A stretch of 41,015 nucleotides of DNA from CAZVBV01 sp964578905 (lineage in GTDB: Bacteria; Patescibacteriota; Gracilibacteria; UBA4473), in the NCBI GenBank assembly GCA_964578905.1, contig CAZOER010000008.1, positions 1 to 41,015 on the forward strand. Direction: 5' to 3'. The notes under the pieces are model-generated. The model was not told the DNA's origin and made no database searches. It saw nothing but the letters and a program-made list of their open reading frames with translations. Below are positions 15,980 to 22,554 of this stretch, in pieces; the first letter of the stretch is position 1, and each line of letters opens with the position of its first letter. The translations under genes and the position numbers were made by a program.

Positions 15980-16144
15980 ATGATAGAAATTTGGATTGGA
16001 ATAATTCTGATAATTATCGGAATTATTACCGCAGGTCACGCTTTCTTTGCACTGCCTTACTACAAGGCAAAAAAACGGTTTTGGAGCTCGGGAATACTAG
16101 TAATAATTGGAATAGGGCTCATCGTAGCATCCTTTTTTATATGA
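15980..16144 (+). CDS. Small two-helix membrane protein
   Basis: A 54-residue protein starting MIEIWIGIILIIIGII, with two hydrophobic helices (about residues 3-24 and 36-53) joined by a short basic loop (YYKAKKRFW). I do not recognise a family. The ATG at 15980 is preferred to a start 51 nt upstream because a -10-like TATTAA (15963-15968) with -35 TTGCGG lies 11 nt before it, and because the upstream extension is not membrane-like. It is closed by a strong terminator, so it is a single-gene unit. Confidence 0.6.
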   Translation: MIEIWIGIILIIIGIITAGHAFFALPYYKAKKRFWSSGILVIIGIGLIVASFFI

Positions 16145-16171
16145 AAGGCACAGCATTTTAACTCTTAACAA

Positions 16172-16203
16172 AGGGTCGGTCTTCGCAGAAGACTGACCTT
16201 TTT
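16172..16203 (+). terminator. Strong rho-independent terminator
   Basis: GGTCGGTCTTC/GAAGACTGACC (11 bp, one G-T wobble), loop GCA, then TTTTT. Confidence 0.85.
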
Positions 16204-16208
16204 AATAA

Positions 16209-16251
16209 AACCCGGGTTCTGTCTTGAAAAAATCTTCTTCGAACCCGGGTT
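16209..16251. repeat. Inverted repeat overlapping the tkt -35 box
   Basis: AACCCGGGTTC (16209-16219) and GAACCCGGGTT (16241-16251), 21 bp apart. Each arm contains the self-complementary AACCCGGGTT. The right arm ends inside the -35 hexamer of the transketolase promoter, so it could be an operator. Confidence 0.6.
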
Positions 16252-16278
16252 GGATTTTCTAGTATTTCTCGCTACAAT
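16250..16278 (+). promoter_or_regulatory. tkt promoter
   Basis: -35 TTGGAT (16250-16255), 17-bp spacer, -10 TACAAT (16273-16278), 26 nt before the ATG. Confidence 0.65.
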
Positions 16279-16304
16279 TCGCGTGAAATTATTTACACAC
16301 ATTT

Positions 16305-18263
16305 ATGGACTATTCTCTGCCTGCAGAAACAGAAAAACTTGGAAAAGACCGACTTGAATTTTTATCAACCTTCAAGAAAGCCAGCATTCATACAATGCTC
16401 CAAATGCTCAAGACTTCCCAATCAGGACACCCTGGGGGATCTTTGTCTTGCTTAGATTTTCTCGCCGTGCTCTACGCATTCAAGCTCTCTGCAACGAATG
16501 AGAAAGTTGTGTTCTCCAACGGACACATCTCACCAGGAGTCTATGCAGTCTTGGCAGAACTGGGAGTGGTTGATAAGGGTGAATTGATTAAAACATACCG
16601 ACAATACGGATCACCATTTGAAGGTCACGTGACCCGTCATGTGCCAGGGATTTTCTTTGGAACAGGGCCACTCGGAGTAGGAATCTCTGCCGCGTGCGGA
16701 ATGGCATTGGCTGAAAAAAGACGTTCTAAAACTGATGGGTTCCCCGATCGGGGTCGGGGACACCTGCCTGAACAAGTTCAGGAACAGGTGTTTTGTTCAA
16801 TAGGGGACGGAGAAATGCAAGAAGGACAAGTGCACGAAGCGGCACTCTTTGCAGCAAAAGAAAAGCTCAGTAATTTAACGGTCTTCGTTGACTACAACCG
16901 AGTTCAACTCACCGATACATTGGAAGCAACATGCCCAATCGATGTGTCAGCGTTCTTCTCTTCAAAGGGATGGAAGGTTGTGGAAATCGACGGACATGAT
17001 GATGAATCGATTTGGAAAGCGCTCCACTCACAATGTAAAAAAGGACGACCACTCGCGATTGTTGCCACAACAATTATGGGGAAAGGAGTTGAAATGATGG
17101 AGGTAGATGGAAAGCAGTTGAAATCTGACTGGCATGGGAAAACACCAAAACCAGAAGAAATCGATGCAATGTTGCCGACATTCTCTTTGTCAGATTCAGA
17201 GAGAGAAGAGATGAATGCCTTCATCGCGGATCGAGAATTTAAACCAGTCAAAGAAACCTTCGAACCGTTTGGGCAATTGTCAGCTATTGAAGGAGGGGAA
17301 CCCATTCTCTACCCAGCAGATAAAGTAACCGACTGTCGATCAGCCTACGGAAACGCGTTGGCCGATTTAGCAAAAAACAACAAAGATATTTTAGCTGGAT
17401 CAGCAGATCTTTCTGGATCGGTGAAGACGGCAACAATGGAAAAGGAAACGCCAGATCAATATGTTGAGTTCGGAATTTGTGAACAGAACATGGTGTCTGT
17501 TGCGGGTGGACTGTCAATTTCTGGATACACACCATTTGTCTCAACCTTCGGAGCGTTTATGTCATCTCGAGCGAAGGATCAAGCACGAGTGAATGATCTC
17601 AACCACGCAAACGTGAAAATGGTTTCCACCCACTGTGGACTTTCAGTAGGAGAAGATGGACCAACGCACCAAGCGATTGATGATGCGGGAAGTTTTGTAG
17701 GAATGTTCAATACCGGTGTCTGCGAGCCAGCAGACCCAAACCACTGTGATCGTATCATTCGGTATGTGGGAACGCATTACGGGAACTTCTACGTGCGTAT
17801 GGGACGACATAAATTGCCTGTACTCACCAAAGAAAACGGATCTGTTTTCTTCGATAAAGACTACGTTTACCAATACGGGAAATGTGATCTGCTTCGAGAA
17901 GGAAGTGAAATTACAATTGTCGCAACGGGAGCGTGTGTAAGCGAAGCTTTGAAAGCCCGAGAGAAATTTTCCAACCCAGAGAAAGTAGAAATTGTTATCA
18001 CCAGTTCAATCAAGAAATTCGATGAAGTCTTGCTCAAATCAATCAAGAAAACAAAACACGTGATGACGGTGGAAGACCACAATCCATACTCAGGACTTGG
18101 AGCGGCGGTAGCGTTTTACGCGCAAACTGAAGGCATCGCTCTTGATTCTTTCAAAACACTGGGAGCCAAAGAATACCAGTTATCAGGAAAACCAGCTGAG
18201 TTGTACGCAGCGGCGGGGATTGATAGCGATGGGATTCTATCTGTCCTCAGTTCGAACTCTTAG
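16305..18263 (+). CDS. tkt: Transketolase with in-frame palindromic insertion
   Basis: A 652-residue full-length transketolase, moving two-carbon units between sugar phosphates with thiamine diphosphate. Seen: N-terminal SQSGHPGGSLS, the TPP motif GDGEMQEGQVHEAALFAAKE ending in DYNR, and the central pyrimidine-domain helix FGICEQNMVSVAGGL. Between ALAEKRR (residues 134-140) and QVFCSIGDGE (from residue 161) there are about 15-20 extra residues, including FPDRGRGHLPEQVQEQ. They are encoded by two palindromes (16738-16762, 16761-16790) and keep frame. The insertion sits before the TPP-binding strand, probably in a surface loop, so activity may be kept. The 3' end, including the stop, lies in a 27-bp palindrome shared with the convergent YggU gene. 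Stand-alone gene with its own promoter. Confidence 0.93.
   Translation: MDYSLPAETEKLGKDRLEFLSTFKKASIHTMLQMLKTSQSGHPGGSLSCLDFLAVLYAFKLSATNEKVVFSNGHISPGVYAVLAELGVVDKGELIKTYRQYGSPFEGHVTRHVPGIFFGTGPLGVGISAACGMALAEKRRSKTDGFPDRGRGHLPEQVQEQVFCSIGDGEMQEGQVHEAALFAAKEKLSNLTVFVDYNRVQLTDTLEATCPIDVSAFFSSKGWKVVEIDGHDDESIWKALHSQCKKGRPLAIVATTIMGKGVEMMEVDGKQLKSDWHGKTPKPEEIDAMLPTFSLSDSEREEMNAFIADREFKPVKETFEPFGQLSAIEGGEPILYPADKVTDCRSAYGNALADLAKNNKDILAGSADLSGSVKTATMEKETPDQYVEFGICEQNMVSVAGGLSISGYTPFVSTFGAFMSSRAKDQARVNDLNHANVKMVSTHCGLSVGEDGPTHQAIDDAGSFVGMFNTGVCEPADPNHCDRIIRYVGTHYGNFYVRMGRHKLPVLTKENGSVFFDKDYVYQYGKCDLLREGSEITIVATGACVSEALKAREKFSNPEKVEIVITSSIKKFDEVLLKSIKKTKHVMTVEDHNPYSGLGAAVAFYAQTEGIALDSFKTLGAKEYQLSGKPAELYAAAGIDSDGILSVLSSNS
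16738..16790 (+). repeat. Two palindromic elements inserted inside tkt
   Basis: First: GGTTCCCCGATC (16738-16749), ggg, GTCGGGGACA (16753-16762). Second: CACCTG, CCTGAAC-AA-GTTCAGG, then CAGGTG (16761-16790). The first has the same arms as the repeat upstream of dgt. The second resembles the CCTGAA...TTCAGG hairpin that borders the GIY-YIG units. Compare the in-frame palindromic elements known from Rickettsia genes. Confidence 0.75.
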
Positions 18264-18274
18264 AGTTCGAACTG
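18248..18274. terminator. 27-bp perfect palindrome between tkt and yggU
   Basis: Arms CAGTTCGAACTCT and AGAGTTCGAACTG around one base. It contains the stop codons of both convergent genes and encodes the last residues of each, so it can serve as a two-way terminator. Confidence 0.7.
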
Positions 18275-18544
18275 TAATCGAACCAACTTCACACTGCCAG
18301 TATTGCCAGAGATAATTTGGCATTCGGCTTTGAATAATTTTCCCAAGAACTTCACAATCTCAGTATTTGCTTTGCCGTGTTCGGGCTTGGCTTCGATTTG
18401 AATTTTTACCGTGTGTTCCTCATCTTCCAGAATCTCTGTGATTTTGTTCTCATGAGCATTCGGAGAAATCTTTACCCGAAAAAATACCACACCTTTTTCT
18501 TCAAGAGCTTGCTGTGTTGTGGTGATGAATTCATCAGCGTTCAT
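18260..18544 (-). CDS. YggU/DUF167 family protein
   Basis: A 94-residue protein. The segment VKISPNAHENKITEI, the HGKANTEIVKFLGKLF helix and the end IISGNTGSVKLVRL match the DUF167 (YggU) fold. Its function is unknown; the family is widespread and often sits in membrane-protein operons. It is the last gene of the minus-strand lgt operon, and its start overlaps the preceding lipoprotein stop as ATGA. Its 3' end overlaps tkt by 4 bp in the shared palindrome. Confidence 0.85.
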   Translation of the reverse strand: MNADEFITTTQQALEEKGVVFFRVKISPNAHENKITEILEDEEHTVKIQIEAKPEHGKANTEIVKFLGKLFKAECQIISGNTGSVKLVRLQFEL

Positions 18545-19140
18545 CGGAGGGTGTCGAGCAGTTCGATAATAGCCTTCTCAAATTTATCTTCATCGAGCGA
18601 CTGTGAGATCGTAATACTTTGTTCGATAACAAAGGAAGGCACTTGTTTCACGTTATATCGTTCCGCCAAAGATTTATCACGAAAGACTCGATCTTTCATG
18701 AGTCCGGAATCAAGACATTCTTCAAATAAATCGATATCGAGTTCGAGTTGAAGCGCGATCTCAAGCATTGTGTCTCGGTCGTATTCCTCGAAGTAATCGG
18801 AAAAATATATATCTAAAAAAGGTTTAAATGATTCTTGATTTCGAGCACATTCAGAAGCTTCATCGGCAAGCATAGAGGCTCTATCTTCCCATGAACGACG
18901 ATATTCCATTTCTACATCCCCTTTAAATTTCTTTTTCATTTTTTCTACTAATGTTGGGACATTGCTACTTTTTTCAGAGCTCATACTAAAGAATCCAACA
19001 ACATGGAGAGGTCCTTCATGGTCTTGAAAGACCTTTGAAGCTTTACTATTTTCTTCTGTTCGGCGTTCTGCCATTTCTTCGACACTTGCGCAACCAAAGA
19101 GGAAGAGAGGAAGGAGGAGGACGAGAGCAATTTTTTTCAT
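18541..19140 (-). CDS. DsbA-like (thioredoxin-fold) lipoprotein without redox cysteines, paralog B
   Basis: A 199-residue lipoprotein: signal MKKIALVLLLPLFLFGC with lipobox LFGC. The body follows the DsbA_2/thioredoxin order. A first strand HVVGFFSMSSEKS stands where CPxC-type residues are expected. Then come ADEASECARNQESFKPF (the alpha insertion), helices around LQLELDIDLFEECLDSG, and the cis-Pro region VKQVPSFVIE. The CxxC pair is replaced by SSEK, so thiol chemistry is unlikely; the remaining cysteines (SECAR, EECLD) are in helices. The protein is a close paralog of the next gene upstream (11-bp gap). Probably a membrane-anchored chaperone or scaffold outside the membrane; that role is inferred. 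Confidence 0.75.
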   Translation of the reverse strand: MKKIALVLLLPLFLFGCASVEEMAERRTEENSKASKVFQDHEGPLHVVGFFSMSSEKSSNVPTLVEKMKKKFKGDVEMEYRRSWEDRASMLADEASECARNQESFKPFLDIYFSDYFEEYDRDTMLEIALQLELDIDLFEECLDSGLMKDRVFRDKSLAERYNVKQVPSFVIEQSITISQSLDEDKFEKAIIELLDTLR

Positions 19141-19151
19141 AAAAAAAGAGG

Positions 19152-19721
19152 TTATCGAAGAATTTCAAGAAGTTCTTGAATAGTTTTTTGGAAAGCTTCT
19201 TCGTCGAGTGATTCTGAAATGGTAATATTTCGTTCAACAATAAACGAAGGAACAGTGTTTACGTTATATTTTCTGGAAAAAGCTTTATCACGAAAGATCC
19301 GCTCTTTCATAAGACCTGAATCTAAACACGTTTCAAAAATATCAACATCGAGTTCTGTTTTTACAGCAATCGCAAGCATGGTTTCTTTGTCGAACTTTTC
19401 AAAATTATTTTCAAAATATTCATTTAAAAATGGCTGGAGCTTCCCTTGATTTCGAGCGCACTCAGAGGCTTCATCAGCCACAAGTGAACTTCTCTCTTCC
19501 CATGCACGACGAGATTCGATTTTGATATCTTCTTTGAATTTATTTTGAACGTGATGAATCAGTTTTGGAACCTGTTCGCTTTTCTCAGAACTGAGATTAA
19601 AGAACCCAATAATATGAAGAGGTCCTTCTTCAAAAAGAGCAGAAGGCGTGAGGTCTTCTGGTTGTGCTTGGCATCCTACAACGAGAAACGATATCAATAG
19701 TACTAAAAGAATTCTTTTCAT
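19152..19721 (-). CDS. DsbA-like (thioredoxin-fold) lipoprotein without redox cysteines, paralog A
   Basis: A 189-residue lipoprotein: MKRILLVLLISFLVVGC, lipobox VVGC. Same plan as its neighbour: HIIGFFNLSSEKS in place of a CxxC strand, ADEASECARNQGKLQPF, VKTELDVDIFETCLDSG, and cis-Pro VNTVPSFIVE. The NQGK phrase is typical of DsbA-like helical insertions (AAxCAxxQGKF). The start overlaps the lgt stop as ATGA, so translation is coupled to the enzyme that lipidates this protein. Fold inferred from motif order. Confidence 0.75.
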   Translation of the reverse strand: MKRILLVLLISFLVVGCQAQPEDLTPSALFEEGPLHIIGFFNLSSEKSEQVPKLIHHVQNKFKEDIKIESRRAWEERSSLVADEASECARNQGKLQPFLNEYFENNFEKFDKETMLAIAVKTELDVDIFETCLDSGLMKERIFRDKAFSRKYNVNTVPSFIVERNITISESLDEEAFQKTIQELLEILR

Positions 19722-20512
19722 TTTGTTTGAGTCTTACAGAAGTCATTTTTCCAGAATTTTTGAGATTGTGCCAGTAAAAAGGCGAAAATGATCATACCAA
19801 TACAAAGGGCTTGTCCTGTCGTTAGTATCCAAATCATGCCACTTGGCTCTCGGAAGAATTCAATAATAAATCGGAGGATTCCATATCCTGCTAAAAATAC
19901 AGCGGTCAGCATTCCCACATATTTCCCATATCCTTTATAAAAAAGAAAGAAGAGGAATCCACTGAGAAGGATATTCTTTGCAGATTCGTAGAGCTGACTC
20001 GGGTGCCGGAGTACATTATCGAGATGAGGGAAAATAACGCCCCAATCCGTACCCGTTGCTCGTCCAACAAGTTCTCCATTTACAAAGTTTGCCAATCGTC
20101 CAAAAATCAATGTTACCGCTAAGGGAATCACAAAGGCATCGAGTATTCGAAGCAAGGGAACGCCGTATTTTCGTGTGAAAAATAATGCATATCCAACCGC
20201 TCCCAAAATACCTCCGTGAATAGACATTCCTCCATGCCAGATTTTTAAAATCTCTAATGGATTCTGAACAAACGTTTCCGGAGAATAAAATAGAAATTCG
20301 CCGACCCGTCCTCCAAGAACACCACAAAAGAACATCCCAAAGGTAAGGGTCTCAAATTGATCTTTCGTGAGTTTCTTTTTTCCCAGCAGTGTTGCCTGAA
20401 TTTGATTTCCCCACAGCAACGTGAGAAAAAATCCAAAGATGTACACGAGTCCGTACCAACGGATATCGAGTCCGAGAAAAGAAAAAGCCACCGGATCAAA
20501 GTTCCAAATCAT
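19718..20512 (-). CDS. lgt: Prolipoprotein diacylglyceryl transferase
   Basis: A 264-residue polytopic membrane enzyme that moves diacylglycerol from phosphatidylglycerol to the lipobox cysteine. Seen: RWYGLVYIFGF near the N-terminus, GGRVGEFLFY, the HGGMSIHGG motif, the Lgt signature GRLANFVNGELVGR, HPSQLYES, and a C-terminal region with EFFREP. Length is normal. It overlaps the LemA-like gene upstream and the lipoprotein downstream by 4 bp each (ATGA). Operon logic: the enzyme is made together with two of its likely substrates. Confidence 0.95.
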   Translation of the reverse strand: MIWNFDPVAFSFLGLDIRWYGLVYIFGFFLTLLWGNQIQATLLGKKKLTKDQFETLTFGMFFCGVLGGRVGEFLFYSPETFVQNPLEILKIWHGGMSIHGGILGAVGYALFFTRKYGVPLLRILDAFVIPLAVTLIFGRLANFVNGELVGRATGTDWGVIFPHLDNVLRHPSQLYESAKNILLSGFLFFLFYKGYGKYVGMLTAVFLAGYGILRFIIEFFREPSGMIWILTTGQALCIGMIIFAFLLAQSQKFWKNDFCKTQTK

Positions 20513-21096
20513 GAAGTGAAGAGTTTACATTTTCGAACACCAACAATCTTGTGAAACACTGTGAGATTCTTATTCCATGTTCCTGCCTCCTTGTTGTAGA
20601 CGGATTGGAGTTGAACAAGTTTCTGATCAATAAATTCTAAATCGTTCCCAACATGCTGAAGAAGCGGATCTTTCTTCAATATTCCATCCTTTTCCAACTT
20701 CTCAAAATAAACGACCAGAATCTGAGAGAACTTTCGTTCGAGCTCCATCCGTTTCTTTAAATGTTTCTTAATCGAGTACTGACGGCACTGCATGCGGATG
20801 TGGAGGAGTCGTTTAAGCGCAATATCATCGAGCCCCTTGTCCCGCTTTGCGAGTGTGTAGATAAGCGGAATCATCATCTGTCTCTTTGAGAGAAAGAACA
20901 AAATGAAGCGCCAAATCTTTTGAATATTGTCTTCTCGACGTTTTACATTGTTCACCATTAATTTCAGCACCCCAAATACCACCAAGGCCAAGAACATCCA
21001 CGCTAAGTGCTCGTTCCAAAAAGTTTGAATTCCTTCGAGCACGGAAGAAGAAGCTTCCGTTGGACTCGGCATAGGACGAGAAAAGGCTTCATTCAT
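20509..21096 (-). CDS. LemA-like membrane protein
   Basis: A 195-residue protein with one membrane helix near residues 31-48 (LAWMFLALVVFGVLKLMV), then a long basic helical region. The C-terminal AGTWNKNLTVFHK preceded by QLQSVYNKE fits the LemA family motif of a Tyr-Asn pair before the last helix. LemA function is unknown. The start ATG lies in ATGAATGA, overlapping the stop of a possible small upstream ORF, and the stop overlaps the lgt start. LemA assignment moderate. Confidence 0.62.
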   Translation of the reverse strand: MNEAFSRPMPSPTEASSSVLEGIQTFWNEHLAWMFLALVVFGVLKLMVNNVKRREDNIQKIWRFILFFLSKRQMMIPLIYTLAKRDKGLDDIALKRLLHIRMQCRQYSIKKHLKKRMELERKFSQILVVYFEKLEKDGILKKDPLLQHVGNDLEFIDQKLVQLQSVYNKEAGTWNKNLTVFHKIVGVRKCKLFTS

Positions 21097-21298
21097 TGGT
21101 TTGAGAAAACGCTACGGAAGTAAGAGTGCTCTGTGGACCAAAACGGGCCATGGAATCGGATAGAATTTTAGTATTCACATCTTCCAATAAAGAGCGTGTT
21201 TTTCGCTGAAACACGAACCCAAATTGAGGACTGGTTCCCCGATCTTCTGTCTTTAAAGGGTCCGTTTTGTCGGGGACAGGTTTTGTGTTGGACAACAT
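21089..21298 (-). CDS. Possible 69-aa leader gene of the lgt operon
   Basis: A short reading frame starting ATG 21298 (MLSNTKPVPDK) and ending SFQTNE-like with stop TGA inside the lemA start (ATGAATGA). For: a minus-strand promoter TTGTTC-17-TAGAAT ends 8 nt before the ATG, and every other junction in this operon is an overlapping ATGA. Against: residues about 7-22 are encoded by a palindromic repeat (21233-21278) also seen in tkt, and there is no recognisable family. It may be a genuine small protein with an inserted repeat, or untranslated leader. Confidence 0.35.
   Translation of the reverse strand: MLSNTKPVPDKTDPLKTEDRGTSPQFGFVFQRKTRSLLEDVNTKILSDSMARFGPQSTLTSVAFSQTNE
21233..21278. repeat. 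Palindromic repeat with GGTTCCCCGATC / GTCGGGGACA arms
   Basis: Arms at 21233-21244 and 21269-21278 around 24 bp. Both arms are identical to those of the element inside tkt (16738-16762), where the centre is only 3 bp. Confidence 0.65.
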
Positions 21299-21316
21299 CA
21301 ATTCCCATTCTACAAT
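21288..21316 (+). promoter_or_regulatory. dgt promoter
   Basis: -35 TTGGAC (21288-21293), 17-bp spacer, -10 TACAAT (21311-21316). The ATG at 21328 follows after 11 nt. Its -10 overlaps the -10 of the divergent promoter by 2 bp. Confidence 0.68.
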
Positions 21317-21335
21317 GCATGCGTCCAATGAACAA
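21307..21335 (-). promoter_or_regulatory. Candidate promoter of the lgt operon
   Basis: Minus strand: -35 TTGTTC (21335-21330), 17-bp spacer, -10 TAGAAT (21312-21307), 8 nt before ATG 21298. Confidence 0.45.
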
Positions 21336-22431
21336 AAAAACTTTAGATGGCGGAAACTTATGGGAGAAGGCAGATTCCCAACTGGCCGGGTATGCGCAAA
21401 AAAACGGGCTTTCGGAAGGACGTCAATTCTCAGAAAATGCAGACCCCAATCGACTCCCATTTCAACGTGATCGAGACCGTATTCTCCACTCAACAGCATT
21501 CCGTCGATTAGCGGGGAAGATGCAGGTGGTAGCGCCTGCTCATGGAGACCACTTTCGAACACGATTGACGCACACGCTTGAAGTCGCACAAATCGCTCGT
21601 GATTTGGCTCGTTGGCTTCGACTCAATGAAGACCTTGCGGAAGCGATTGCACTGGGACACGATCTTGGACATCCACCGTTTGGACACGCAGGAGAGGAAG
21701 CCCTTCGGGCAAAAATGAAAGATTTTGATACCACTTTTGAACACAATGCACAGTCACTGAGGATTGTTGAATTCTTTGAACAGAGATACTCAGACTTTGC
21801 TGGTATTAATTTAACAGCCGAGGTGAGAGAGGGCTTGCAGAAACATACAACATTCTTCGATCGTCCAGGGTCAAAGATTTTCTCACCACATCTAGAAGCA
21901 CAAATAGTCGATATATCAGACGAGATTGCCTATTTATCAGCCGACTTGGAAGACGGGATTCGAGGAAAATTCTTCACCATTGAAGACCTTTGTGAAATCC
22001 CAATGTGCAAGGAAGTGATTGATTCGCTCCCTGAAAAAGAAAAGACATTCCGATCCGCTGTCATGCGGGGCGTGATTCGTAGATTGCTATCAGAGATTGT
22101 GACGGCGACCGAGAACAATTTGAAAGAATATAAAATAGAAACATTAGAGGACGTGCAGAAATCACAGAAGAAGATTGTGAAGTTCTCACCGGAATTCTTT
22201 GAACAATTGAAAATCGTTCGGCAATTTCTCATGGAACGGTATTACAATTCACCGGTGGTGAAAGCCAATACAGAGAGGGGACAGAAGATTGTTGGAGAAA
22301 TATTCGATTATCTTACCGCTCATCCAGAGAAGCTCCCGGATTACCTGCATTCAGACGATCCACTTGAGGTTCGTATCTGCGATTATATCGCGGGGATGAC
22401 GGATAGGTTTGCGGAGAATTTTTCAACGTAG
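21328..22431 (+). CDS. dgt: dGTPase / HD-domain deoxynucleotide triphosphohydrolase
   Basis: A 367-residue HD-superfamily enzyme that splits dNTPs into deoxynucleoside and triphosphate. Seen: RDRDRILHSTAFRRLAGKMQV, the metal ligands in THTLEV and GHDLGHPPFGHAGE, and a later DISDEIAYLSADLEDG helix. Length is typical of the short dGTPase-like branch. The start at ATG 21328 was chosen because the promoter -10 ends 11 nt earlier; ATG 21319 would be only 2 nt from it. The stop codon lies in the left arm of a hairpin (22428-22455). Exact nucleotide preference cannot be read from sequence. Confidence 0.9.
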   Translation: MNKKTLDGGNLWEKADSQLAGYAQKNGLSEGRQFSENADPNRLPFQRDRDRILHSTAFRRLAGKMQVVAPAHGDHFRTRLTHTLEVAQIARDLARWLRLNEDLAEAIALGHDLGHPPFGHAGEEALRAKMKDFDTTFEHNAQSLRIVEFFEQRYSDFAGINLTAEVREGLQKHTTFFDRPGSKIFSPHLEAQIVDISDEIAYLSADLEDGIRGKFFTIEDLCEIPMCKEVIDSLPEKEKTFRSAVMRGVIRRLLSEIVTATENNLKEYKIETLEDVQKSQKKIVKFSPEFFEQLKIVRQFLMERYYNSPVVKANTERGQKIVGEIFDYLTAHPEKLPDYLHSDDPLEVRICDYIAGMTDRFAENFST

Positions 22432-22455
22432 AAGCGGTCATGTGACCGCGCCTAC
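22428..22455. terminator. Hairpin carrying the dgt stop codon
   Basis: GTAG-aa-GCGGTCA-tg-TGACCGC-gc-CTAC. The dgt TAG is part of the left arm. No T tract follows, so termination strength is uncertain; it also looks like a REP-type repeat. Confidence 0.55.
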
Positions 22456-22471
22456 AATTCCTGTTCGGAAG

Positions 22472-22491
22472 CCCACGGCTTAAGCCGTGGG
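22472..22491. repeat. Perfect 20-bp palindrome, copy b
   Basis: CCCACGGCTTAAGCCGTGGG between dgt and murA, 30 bp before the murA -35 box. Confidence 0.75.
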
Positions 22492-22520
22492 TTGTATTAT
22501 GAATCTCTCAACTCTAAACT

Positions 22521-22548
22521 TTCAACACTCAACTATTTATGCTACAAA
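22521..22548 (+). promoter_or_regulatory. Candidate murA promoter
   Basis: -35 TTCAAC (22521-22526), 16-bp spacer, -10 TACAAA (22543-22548), 6 nt before the ATG. Confidence 0.45.
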
Positions 22549-22554
22549 TACCTC

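Noticed and set aside
21299..21589. N-terminal part of a 166-aa minus-strand frame over dgt
   Set aside because: It overlaps the well-supported dgt coding region and its promoter; only the 69-aa 3' part has any support.
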